From an uncultured Cellvibrio sp. (GTDB taxonomy: Bacteria; Pseudomonadota; Gammaproteobacteria; Pseudomonadales; Cellvibrionaceae), in assembly GCA_946482345.1 (NCBI GenBank), contig CAMLRJ010000191.1, positions 1 through 6,769 on the forward strand: DNA of 6,769 bases, given 5' to 3'. Made by a program: the position numbers and the translations under genes. Numbering within the stretch: position 1 is the stretch's first letter; the number at the start of each line of letters is the position of its first letter. Of this stretch, positions 1 to 5,325 are shown piece by piece. The notes under the pieces are model-generated. The model was given only the letters and a program-made list of their open reading frames with translations. It did no database searches and was not told the DNA's origin.

Positions 1-31
1 AAGATAGGCCAAAGGCAGCGTTTGGGCAAGT

Positions 32-661
32 TTAATAACCCTTTCGACGATGCGCAGCCTCAATGCCGGCGTAATCCTCCGCCAAATGATCCAGATCATA
101 TTCCGCACTGGACAGGTCGTGTTCATAACGATGAATCTCATCTTGCAATCTGTTGATTTCATTAAGATAGGCACGCCTTTCTTTCGCAGAACTGCCGGCA
201 TTTACAATCTGCTTTTCCTGTTCGGCCTTTTGCTGTTGCAGATTATCAATACTGGTTTTGTAGCCATTAATCTCGTCTTCAACCTGATTCATTTTTTGAC
301 GCAAGGCAAATAATTCCTGCCCAAGACGATAAGCTTGTAAAAATGCCGGTTCCAAATCCGCCGGGCAAAGATTCAGGTAAGCGCCTCCGTTAACACCCAA
401 TTGATATCCCGTCGATTTTTTGCAGTAAACCCTCACACCTTCCTTATAGCCCTCTTGGTATTGCGCCAGATCCGGCGTGATATTAATTTTTGCGCAGGCT
501 TTGCGATGTGCCTGAATGGTTGTTTCCGGGCGCCCCAGGCTGCCATCCTCATAGCCAATAGCCTTCCAATTGGCATTCAGGCACTCGTCTTTACTCATGG
601 ACGCACAAGCCGACAATCCTCCCAGCATGAAAACTATGAGTATGGCGTTAAGTTTCTTCAT
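32..661 (-). CDS. DUF2799-type outer-membrane lipoprotein with coiled-coil tail
   Basis: A 209-residue lipoprotein of unknown function. A signal peptide (residues 1-18) ends in the lipobox LSAC, with C19 the lipidated cysteine. The next residues are Ala-Ser, not Asp, which suggests sorting to the outer membrane. Residues about 27-100 resemble the DUF2799 family: an early Cys, a GYEDG motif (36-40), a GYKEGVRVYC segment (71-80) and a Gly-rich stretch ending in CP (99-100). Residues about 115-200 are rich in Glu, Gln, Leu and Lys and look like a long coiled coil, probably periplasmic. Four cysteines besides the lipid one (27, 56, 80, 99) could form two disulfides. The start ATG overlaps the dsbB stop as ATGA, and an AAGG ribosome site lies 7 nt upstream inside dsbB, so the two are probably co-translated. 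The family call is by eye; the lipoprotein call is firm. Confidence 0.78.
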   Translation of the reverse strand: MKKLNAILIVFMLGGLSACASMSKDECLNANWKAIGYEDGSLGRPETTIQAHRKACAKINITPDLAQYQEGYKEGVRVYCKKSTGYQLGVNGGAYLNLCPADLEPAFLQAYRLGQELFALRQKMNQVEDEINGYKTSIDNLQQQKAEQEKQIVNAGSSAKERRAYLNEINRLQDEIHRYEHDLSSAEYDLDHLAEDYAGIEAAHRRKGY

Positions 662-1140
662 TTATCTGCCTTGCGAAAAATCTGATAGCCATTCACCAGA
701 ATCAACAGAGCGAAACCAAAAAATGACCATAGCGCGTAGCTGACGCCCAAAATCGTATCAACCTTCGCACAATTACCGTCTCCTTTGAGCAGCAACTTTA
801 AACCTTCGATGGGCGGAAATGCTTCAAGGATATAGGAGAGGCCGGGGCCACACGCAGGCACCTGATCTTCCGGCAAACTTTGCAGCCAAAGTTGGCGAGA
901 AGCGAAAGCCGCACCAAGCAACGCAAACACCAATCCCAAAATCGGATAAACCCGAAAACGTTTGGGGTTATGGATAAAAGCAATCAACGCGGTGATACCC
1001 ACAAGATCGTAGAAAAAACGCTGTGTAATACAGAGAGAGCAGGGGATCATCTCCATCACATGTTCTGAGTAAGCGGCAAACAAAATAAGTGCTGCACAGT
1101 AAATAAAGATCGCCAAATTGATTTTGCGACTCGATAACAT
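658..1140 (-). CDS. dsbB: Disulfide bond formation protein B (quinone reductase of DsbA)
   Basis: An inner-membrane protein of 160 residues that re-oxidises periplasmic DsbA and passes the electrons to quinone. Both family cysteine pairs are present: C34 and C37 in PCSLC after the first membrane helix, and C97 (VPACGPG) with C124 (GDGNCAKVD) in the second periplasmic loop. R41, four residues after C37, matches the quinone-linked Arg48 of E. coli DsbB. Four membrane segments lie near 7-25, 42-57, 64-80 and 132-152. Length is close to the E. coli protein (176). The open frame extends upstream to 1353, but the ATG at 1140 is chosen because GGGAG lies just ahead of it, the protein then begins like DsbB, and the added residues would be hydrophilic. 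The in-frame ATG at 1170 has no ribosome site and falls in a probable -10 box. It is first in an operon with the lipoprotein gene. Confidence 0.95.
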   Translation of the reverse strand: MLSSRKINLAIFIYCAALILFAAYSEHVMEMIPCSLCITQRFFYDLVGITALIAFIHNPKRFRVYPILGLVFALLGAAFASRQLWLQSLPEDQVPACGPGLSYILEAFPPIEGLKLLLKGDGNCAKVDTILGVSYALWSFFGFALLILVNGYQIFRKADK

Positions 1141-1168
1141 CCGGACATCTCCCGACCAAAAAAAATCC

Positions 1169-1197
1169 ATAGTAAGCAAAGGGTCGGGTAATCGCAA
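1169..1197 (-). promoter_or_regulatory. Candidate sigma70 promoter of dsbB
   Basis: On the minus strand TTGCGA (1197-1192) and TACTAT (1174-1169) are separated by exactly 17 bp. Each hexamer matches the consensus at four of six positions. Transcription would begin near 1162, giving a leader of about 20 nt that contains the GGGAG site. This fits the dsbB start at 1140 and argues against an upstream start. Predicted only. Confidence 0.35.
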
Positions 1198-1249
1198 TTC
1201 GTTAGATGATCTATGCTTAAGAAAAACTTGCATCCCAAGGTCTTGTGTT

Positions 1250-1822
1250 ATGCGTCCGTTACTTAAACTCTTTGTGTTGTTTATTGCGCCACTACTGCCC
1301 TTGTCAACTTTCGCGTCCGGTGGGGGCGGCCCGGCGTTTGCGGAAGGGGTCAACTACATTGATGTAAAGCCGCCTTTAATTGTGAATTACGGCGGCACCG
1401 GAAAAATGCGCTACATAAAAGCAGAAATTTCCCTGCGCACTGAAAATATGGAGGGCGCTGTAGAAATTACTCATCACCTGCCTTTAATTCGCGACAAACT
1501 CATTCACATTCTCAGCCAACAAACAGAAGAAAGCATTGCCACGCCGGAAGGTAAGGAAAAATTGCGTCTATTTGCTTTGGCTGAAGTGAATAAGGCAGTT
1601 CATGCCGTTGAAAAAGGCCCTGAAAAGGAAGCCAAAACCGAAGATAAAAAAGACAAGAAAAAATCCAAAGATAAATCTGATAAGAAAAAATCAGAAAAGG
1701 ATAAAAAATCCAAAGACAAAAAAAATAAATCCAAAGAAGATGAAAAATCGGCCGATGAAAACGAAAAAGATCATGGCCCCGCTTCGGATTTATTTTTTAA
1801 TAATTTTGTAGTGCAAAAATAA
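1250..1822 (+). CDS. Exported FliL-like protein with lysine-rich insert
   Basis: A 190-residue protein resembling FliL, the flagellar basal-body protein that acts near the motor stator. Residues 1-22 look like a signal peptide or N-terminal membrane anchor (MRPLLKLFVLFIAPLLPLST, then FASGGGG). Residues about 36-120 have FliL-like features: a YIDVKPPLIVN strand, a RYIKAEISLRT strand, a helix with HHLPLIRDKLIHILSQ, and a LFALAEVNKAV helix. The conserved C-terminal strand appears as DLFFNNFVVQK (180-190). Between helix and strand sits an insert of about 55 residues (122-176) made almost only of Lys, Asp, Glu and Ser. No other flagellar gene is in view, so this may be an orphan paralogue with a different role. 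The ATG at 1250 is chosen because the hydrophobic leader begins there and AAGG lies 9 nt upstream; the open frame reaching back to 1118 overlaps dsbB. Tail to tail with gshA. Confidence 0.8.
   Translation: MRPLLKLFVLFIAPLLPLSTFASGGGGPAFAEGVNYIDVKPPLIVNYGGTGKMRYIKAEISLRTENMEGAVEITHHLPLIRDKLIHILSQQTEESIATPEGKEKLRLFALAEVNKAVHAVEKGPEKEAKTEDKKDKKKSKDKSDKKKSEKDKKSKDKKNKSKEDEKSADENEKDHGPASDLFFNNFVVQK
1613..1777 (+). repeat. Lysine-rich low-complexity coding tract
   Basis: This A-rich stretch encodes residues 122-176 of the FliL-like protein. It is built from irregular units of the KDKKKSK and DKSDKKK kind, and contains two A6 runs (1646-1651, 1658-1663) and one A8 run (1718-1725). The composition is unlike the rest of the gene and suggests growth by slippage or duplication. 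It has no exact repeat period. Confidence 0.7.
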
Positions 1823-1829
1823 TGCACTA
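1809..1829. terminator. Hairpin between convergent fliL-like gene and gshA
   Basis: TAGTGCA (1809-1815) and TGCACTA (1823-1829) form a perfect 7-bp stem with a 7-nt loop. The stop codon of the FliL-like gene (1820-1822) lies in the loop, and the gshA stop (1831-1833) is just outside. The position suggests a shared, two-way transcription end. Neither strand has a proper T run after the stem, so it is not a textbook intrinsic terminator. Confidence 0.4.
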
Positions 1830-1830
1830 A

Positions 1831-3441
1831 TCAGCAATACTGACAAGCCTGATACTGTGCAAAATAATTCTGCAAGTATTCGTCAAAACTAACAGGTTGA
1901 TTTTGTTCCAGTGCGACTTGTTCTGCCAATGATTCTTCAGCCATTTTTTTATAAACCTGTGATACATCATCTGTCAGAGGCTGCTGTAAAAAATAATCTG
2001 CGTGCTTTTTTGCCAGATCGAGACTGAATTGATAAAAGCTTTTCTTTTGTTGCTGCATATCGCGCAGAATTTTTGCAGCAGGCGTCAATTCCGGGTGATG
2101 AGTTTTGGCTATCTGCTCTGCAACAGCTGCCTGATAAGATGCTGTCGCTGAAGACTTGTCCAGTAATGCTGCGGTTTGCACACAAGCATCCAAAATTTCC
2201 AACGCCCAGTCTTTCATTGCAATTTCACTATCACCGCGCGCCAGCAACAATCCAGGTTCACGCCCCTGATTGACAATACGTCGCTGATTTTCTTGCCCTT
2301 GATAAAATTCTTTCTCGTGAGTTTCCGGACTTGGATGCAAAATACAGAAAAGTAAAAATGCATCCATCAAACGAATTTGTGTATCGGTAATGCCCAAAGG
2401 TTCATAGGGATTTAAATCAATACATCTGACTTCAATATATTCCACACCTTTAAGGCGAAGAGCTTGTAATGCCGTTTCACCGCGCTGCGCAGTACGTTTG
2501 GGGCGAATACTCGAATAAAATTCATTTTCGATTTGCAACAAACTGGTATTCAATTGTTTGTATTCGCCGTTGGCATCTTTAACGCCAATAGATTCATACT
2601 CGGGATGACTCTGTGTAATAGCGCAGCCGAGCGTTTTTAAATAATCCTGCACATTATTGTAATTGACGACCAATTTTTTTTGCGCATCACTCTGGTACCC
2701 CAAATCACCCATGCGCAAGGATGTAGCGTAAGGCAAGTAATGTGTATGGCCCGCTTCTGCAAATGGCACAAGTTGATGACGCCTGTTTTGCACAAAGCAT
2801 GAACAAACAGCAGGTGATGCGCCGAATAAATAAATCAACAACCAGAAATAACGGCGAAAATTTCGAATTAATGCAAAATAACCCTGGGTTTTAAAATCTT
2901 GTAATGATTGTTTGTCATTGTGCAAAACTTGTAACGCTTGCCAAAAATTATCCGACAAACTGAAATTATAATGAATCCCGGCAATAGTCTGCATACTGCG
3001 GCCATATCGATGACCCAACCCCAAACGATACACAGTTTTCATTTTGCCTGAATTGGATACACCATATTGTGCAACCGGAATTTCGCTGTCTGGCATTAGT
3101 TTGCAAGGCATACTCGAAGGCCAAAGCATTTCATTATTTTTATTAATACGGGAAAAAGTAAACTGGTGAATTTGTTTTAATTCAGTGAGCAATTCCTGAT
3201 TATTTGTCACAGGTGAGGTAATAAATTCCAACAGGGCTTCGCTGTAATCCGTGGTAATTTTTGGATGCGTCAGTGCAGAACCCAGACCGGCTGGATGTGG
3301 TGTCAAGGCCAATGTGCCTTCAGGCGTAATACGCAAACTTTCTTTTTCCAAACCCCGCAATATCTCACTCGCCGTTGAGTTGTATCGGGCCTGGTTAAAA
3401 AATTGCAGCGCTGTGTCAAATCGTGTTGCAAACTCTGTCAC
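1831..3441 (-). CDS. gshA: Glutamate-cysteine ligase (first step of glutathione synthesis)
   Basis: A cytoplasmic ATP-dependent enzyme that joins L-glutamate and L-cysteine into gamma-glutamylcysteine, the rate-limiting step to glutathione. It is 536 residues, close to E. coli GshA (518), and collinear with it throughout. Visible family motifs are GLEKESLR (30-37, with metal-binding Glu), ITTDYSEALLEFIT (62-75), AQYGVSNSG (124-132), QTIAGIHYNFS (151-161), YLFGASPAVCSCF (204-216), ENEFYSSIRPKR (305-316) and GVEYIEVR (332-339). The start is GTG: an in-frame TGA lies three codons upstream, and no Met occurs before residue 105, so GTG is the only sensible choice. It overlaps the previous gene's stop as GTGA, with only a weak GAG ribosome site, suggesting translational coupling. 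One oddity is the C-terminal tail, which ends in CQYC. No frameshift or missing motif was seen. Confidence 0.97.
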   Translation of the reverse strand: MTEFATRFDTALQFFNQARYNSTASEILRGLEKESLRITPEGTLALTPHPAGLGSALTHPKITTDYSEALLEFITSPVTNNQELLTELKQIHQFTFSRINKNNEMLWPSSMPCKLMPDSEIPVAQYGVSNSGKMKTVYRLGLGHRYGRSMQTIAGIHYNFSLSDNFWQALQVLHNDKQSLQDFKTQGYFALIRNFRRYFWLLIYLFGASPAVCSCFVQNRRHQLVPFAEAGHTHYLPYATSLRMGDLGYQSDAQKKLVVNYNNVQDYLKTLGCAITQSHPEYESIGVKDANGEYKQLNTSLLQIENEFYSSIRPKRTAQRGETALQALRLKGVEYIEVRCIDLNPYEPLGITDTQIRLMDAFLLFCILHPSPETHEKEFYQGQENQRRIVNQGREPGLLLARGDSEIAMKDWALEILDACVQTAALLDKSSATASYQAAVAEQIAKTHHPELTPAAKILRDMQQQKKSFYQFSLDLAKKHADYFLQQPLTDDVSQVYKKMAEESLAEQVALEQNQPVSFDEYLQNYFAQYQACQYC

Positions 3442-3740
3442 CGGATTTCACTCAACTCATTTTCTTCTGGTTCATCTTCGAATAAATCCCGCGTGGGTTT
3501 CGCTATGGGCTCGGGCATGATTTCAGGATCAATTATCGGCAAGCCTTTTTCATTGACAGCACAACAGACAAGTTTAATGCGTTGCGTGTAATCTTTGGAA
3601 CTGGCCTCAAACAGTTGATTCACTGCTTCATCTTTATGCTCGGTTTTGTACAAACTTAACAAATCCCGACCATCCAACCATTGATTTTGTTTACCCAAAA
3701 ATAACTTTGCCTGATTTTGCAAAATAAATATTTCTGTCAT
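3438..3740 (-). CDS. Unrecognised 100-residue protein translated ahead of gshA
   Basis: A small soluble protein with no signal peptide or membrane segment. The N-terminal half looks folded: FILQNQAKLFLGKQNQWLDG (5-24), then a KDEAVNQLFEASSKD helix (36-50) and a QRIKLVCC strand (53-60). The last 30 residues are Pro-, Asp- and Glu-rich (DLFEDEPEENELSE) and probably unstructured. The start ATG at 3740 is preceded by a good ribosome site (GAGAGAAG), and its TGA overlaps the GTG of gshA by 4 bp. It is therefore very likely expressed and couples to gshA translation. The paired cysteines C59-C60 could be redox-active, but that is a guess. Its function is unknown; the gene position suggests a link with glutathione synthesis or simply a leader gene. 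Confidence 0.85.
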   Translation of the reverse strand: MTEIFILQNQAKLFLGKQNQWLDGRDLLSLYKTEHKDEAVNQLFEASSKDYTQRIKLVCCAVNEKGLPIIDPEIMPEPIAKPTRDLFEDEPEENELSEIR

Positions 3741-3777
3741 AGCTTCTCTCGGATCGCCAATATAAAAACGAGGGCGA

Positions 3778-3786
3778 AATATACCA
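3778..3786 (-). promoter_or_regulatory. Candidate extended -10 promoter for the gshA operon
   Basis: The minus strand reads TGGTATATT (3786-3778), an extended -10 element (TG, one base, then TATATT at five of six matches). No good -35 box is found at the right distance, as is usual for extended -10 promoters. Transcription would begin near 3771, about 30 nt ahead of the small gene that precedes gshA. Confidence 0.35.
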
Positions 3787-3886
3787 TCTGTTGTACTGAA
3801 AAGCGATTTGCTTTAGGGTAAACGCTGGCGGTAGCTGTTGGCGCAATAACCACTGAATCTCTTTTTCTTCTATTTCCAGGGTGACT

Positions 3887-4270
3887 ATGTTGTTGGATTA
3901 TTTTCATTTACTGGCAGCACTGATTGGTGTTGTTTGCGCTTATGAAGCCAATCTGCTTCTCAAAGCTCACGAGTTATGGTTATTAGACAAGCGTTTACTC
4001 TGGTCTACTGCTATTGAATTCATCTGGTTCATATTTTGTCTTATCGCTATTTTTCGCTGGGATTTATCTCATTGGCAAATTCTGGGATCTTTGCTTTTTA
4101 TAGTGAGCTATTTGTTAAGCTGTATTTACACAGGCTACCTGATAAAAAGAATTGACTTGTCAGATCCAACTGCCATTTCGGGATTTCGTATTCCCCGCTG
4201 GTTTCTGGAATATCATTTCAGTTTTGGATTTATCTACTCACTCATCAATCTGATATTTTTTGTCATCTAA
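3887..4270 (+). CDS. Small four-helix integral membrane protein, function unknown
   Basis: A 127-residue very hydrophobic protein, almost certainly in the inner membrane. Four membrane segments are visible: about 6-26 (FHLLAALIGVVCAYEANLLL), 40-56 (STAIEFIWFIFCLIAIF), 64-84 and 108-126. Charged pieces between them include HELWLLDKR (28-36) and KRIDLSDP (87-94), followed by a RIPRWFLEYH turn before the last helix. I do not recognise a family. A GTG six bases upstream (3881) is in frame, but AGGG (3878-3881) sits correctly spaced for the ATG at 3887, so the ATG is chosen. The gene converges with the small exported-protein gene, and the two stop codons overlap on opposite strands. Confidence 0.8.
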   Translation: MLLDYFHLLAALIGVVCAYEANLLLKAHELWLLDKRLLWSTAIEFIWFIFCLIAIFRWDLSHWQILGSLLFIVSYLLSCIYTGYLIKRIDLSDPTAISGFRIPRWFLEYHFSFGFIYSLINLIFFVI

Positions 4271-4578
4271 AAACTTTTCGTACTTTCGGTTTTACGAAGA
4301 ATTTTCACCCTGCACTTCTGATCTATTTTAATCTGATAGTGAAATTGATCTATTCGCTCTTCCTGCGCAATTGACACAATAAAACTATCGCTGGCCGATT
4401 GTTTTATTTCTGTGATTCCACCACCCGCCATATGCCGGTAATTTTTGTTGAGATCGGCCAACAAGGTGTGAATGATTGCCGTTGATTTACCAAGAGCCGA
4501 TTTACAATCAGCCGGTGTATCCGCCTGAACCCAAAAACCCGGTATTAGCAAAGCCATCGAGAATATTTTCGTATACAT
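4267..4578 (-). CDS. Small exported protein with two cysteines, function unknown
   Basis: A 103-residue protein with a typical signal peptide (residues 1-19, MYTKIFSMALLIPGFWVQA, cleavage after Ala19), giving a mature periplasmic protein of about 84 residues. The mature part has one Cys near each end (C25, C89) that could pair. It seems to have a helix (about 27-46) followed by beta strands (about 54-71 and 78-95), and it ends in a basic KILRKTESTKSF tail. No family is recognised. The ATG at 4578 is supported by an AGG 8 nt upstream (CAGGCTGACTT). Its TAG (4269-4267) overlaps the TAA of the membrane-protein gene on the other strand. Start and signal peptide are clear; the function is not. Confidence 0.78.
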   Translation of the reverse strand: MYTKIFSMALLIPGFWVQADTPADCKSALGKSTAIIHTLLADLNKNYRHMAGGGITEIKQSASDSFIVSIAQEERIDQFHYQIKIDQKCRVKILRKTESTKSF

Positions 4579-4614
4579 AAGTCAGCCTGATAATGTTTAA
4601 ATTTTTAACGATTT

Positions 4615-4633
4615 AAATAGCATTTAGCTATTT
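4615..4633. promoter_or_regulatory. Perfect inverted repeat in a divergent intergenic region
   Basis: AAATAGC (4615-4621) and GCTATTT (4627-4633) are perfect inverted copies around ATTTA. The repeat lies between the divergent starts at 4578 and 4693, so it could be an operator shared by both genes. It could also be chance in AT-rich DNA. Confidence 0.35.
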
Positions 4634-4660
4634 TGTTACGCAATTACTTTATGCTTTAAT
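4633..4660 (+). promoter_or_regulatory. Candidate promoter for the 112-residue protein
   Basis: TTGTTA (4633-4638) and TTTAAT (4655-4660) are spaced by 16 bp. The matches to consensus are moderate. Transcription would begin near 4667, leaving a leader of about 25 nt before the ATG at 4693. The -35 box touches the inverted repeat that ends at 4633. Confidence 0.3.
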
Positions 4661-4692
4661 GCCGCCTCCGTTAATCAATATCTGTGGTATTT

Positions 4693-5031
4693 ATGAATTT
4701 TGACGATTGGACAGCTGATCTGGCCAAAGGCACAGCAACCCATGCCAGTGGATTCACTATTCGCATTGAAGGTAATCCGAAAGATCCTTCCGAGGTGTAT
4801 CCCGGTAAATTTCCAGAAGGAATGAGTTTTGTAGATCAGGCGCGCTTGTTGCGCTCGGGATTGGGGTTTCTGGCAAGATCGGGAGAATTTGTACCCAAAT
4901 CCTGGCAATCCAGTTCTGTTCCGGATGCAAAGATGGAAGCTCTGAAAGCCCGTCAGGAATTAGCCAAACAATTTGCTGAACGCCCTGATAAACCCCAACG
5001 CTCTGTGCTGTCATTAAAAAAGAATTCCTGA
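4693..5031 (+). CDS. Unrecognised 112-residue cytoplasmic protein
   Basis: A soluble protein with no signal peptide, no membrane segment and no cysteine. The N-terminal part reads as an amphipathic start (MNFDDWTADLAKG) followed by a strand (GFTIRIEG, 20-27) and a Pro-rich loop (NPKDPSEVYPGKFPEG, 28-43). A helix (MSFVDQARLLRSGLGFLARSG, about 44-64) comes next, then a charged C-terminal helix (DAKMEALKARQELAKQFAER, 78-97) and a basic tail. I do not recognise the family. The start is uncertain: an in-frame GTG at 4684 lies 9 bases upstream, but neither has a strong ribosome site, so the ATG is preferred. The gene stands alone, with its own candidate promoter and a good terminator 26 bp past its stop, which supports it being real. 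Confidence 0.75.
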   Translation: MNFDDWTADLAKGTATHASGFTIRIEGNPKDPSEVYPGKFPEGMSFVDQARLLRSGLGFLARSGEFVPKSWQSSSVPDAKMEALKARQELAKQFAERPDKPQRSVLSLKKNS

Positions 5032-5056
5032 TATTTCAGCTGTCATATATTTCTAC

Positions 5057-5085
5057 AAAAACGGCATATTCAAATGCCGTTTTTT
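5057..5085 (+). terminator. Intrinsic terminator after the 112-residue protein gene
   Basis: ACGGCAT (5061-5067) and ATGCCGT (5074-5080) form a perfect 7-bp stem with a 6-nt loop. It is preceded by four A and followed by a run of six T counting the last stem base (5080-5085). The A run can pair with the T run, so it may also stop minus-strand transcripts. Confidence 0.9.
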
Positions 5086-5122
5086 GTTGGTCTCTTATTT
5101 TTCAAAAACAATTCTGATCCTA

Positions 5123-5152
5123 TTTGCATTATTCGCAGAATAACCACGCAAA
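5123..5152. repeat. Nested inverted repeat upstream of the hybrid kinase gene
   Basis: A perfect 6-bp inverted repeat TTATTC-GCA-GAATAA (5129-5143) sits inside an outer pair TTTGC (5123-5127) and GCAAA (5148-5152). It lies 60 bp upstream of the candidate -35 box. It may be an activator site; there is no T run to make it a terminator. Confidence 0.35.
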
Positions 5153-5211
5153 ATTAAATGTAAAAAATGGTTTCGTGAAAGGCCTCTCTAAGATCAAATT
5201 TAAATGAATAT

Positions 5212-5239
5212 TTGAAATTGAAAAGTCAAAAGGTATATT
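5212..5239 (+). promoter_or_regulatory. Candidate sigma70 promoter of the hybrid kinase gene
   Basis: TTGAAA (5212-5217) and TATATT (5234-5239), each matching consensus at five of six positions, are spaced by 16 bp in AT-rich DNA. Transcription would start near 5246, giving a leader of about 80 nt that carries a palindrome and a hairpin. This is the best-looking promoter in the window. Confidence 0.55.
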
Positions 5240-5245
5240 AAAAAT

Positions 5246-5255
5246 TAACCGGTTA
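5246..5255. promoter_or_regulatory. Palindrome TAACCGGTTA at the predicted transcription start
   Basis: A perfect 10-bp palindrome with a central CG sits 6 bp after the -10 box, where a repressor would block RNA polymerase. Central-CG palindromes of this kind are common for LacI-family operators, but no regulator gene is in view, so the family is a guess. Confidence 0.4.
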
Positions 5256-5285
5256 CAAAATGGCTATTCAATGGATTTCAACTAG

Positions 5286-5319
5286 CCTTAAGCCTGATTA
5301 GTCCAATAAAGGTTTAAGG
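5286..5319 (+). promoter_or_regulatory. Leader hairpin covering the kinase ribosome binding site
   Basis: CCTTAAGCC (5286-5294) pairs with GGTTTAAGG (5311-5319) over nine base pairs, one of them G-U, extended by T5295-A5310. The loop is 14 nt and can form three more pairs. The right arm contains most of the AAGGA ribosome site (5316-5320), five bases ahead of the ATG at 5326. In the folded state translation initiation should be reduced. Confidence 0.5.
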
Positions 5320-5325
5320 ATTAAC

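Noticed and set aside
8..27. Possible terminator hairpin after the lipoprotein gene
   Set aside because: The stem is only five clean pairs (CCAAA with TTTGG) and no T run follows before the window edge.
1118..1249. Upstream extension of the FliL-like frame to an ATG at 1118
   Set aside because: It overlaps the start of dsbB, puts 44 unlikely residues ahead of a clear signal peptide, and the ATG at 1250 has a ribosome site.
1213..1266. Short upstream frame of 17 codons overlapping the FliL-like start
   Set aside because: It has no convincing ribosome site and nothing to show it is translated.
1141..1353. Upstream extension of the dsbB frame to 1353
   Set aside because: It would overlap the FliL-like gene by about 100 bp and add a non-DsbB-like hydrophilic stretch; the ATG at 1140 has GGGAG.
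1602..1811. Lys/Pro-rich frame inside the FliL-like gene
   Set aside because: It is a shadow of the A-rich insert in another frame, with no ribosome site.
3808..3836. TTGCTT followed by TAGCTG-like sequence as promoter of the membrane-protein gene
   Set aside because: The -10 match is poor and no alternative stands out, so no promoter is called.
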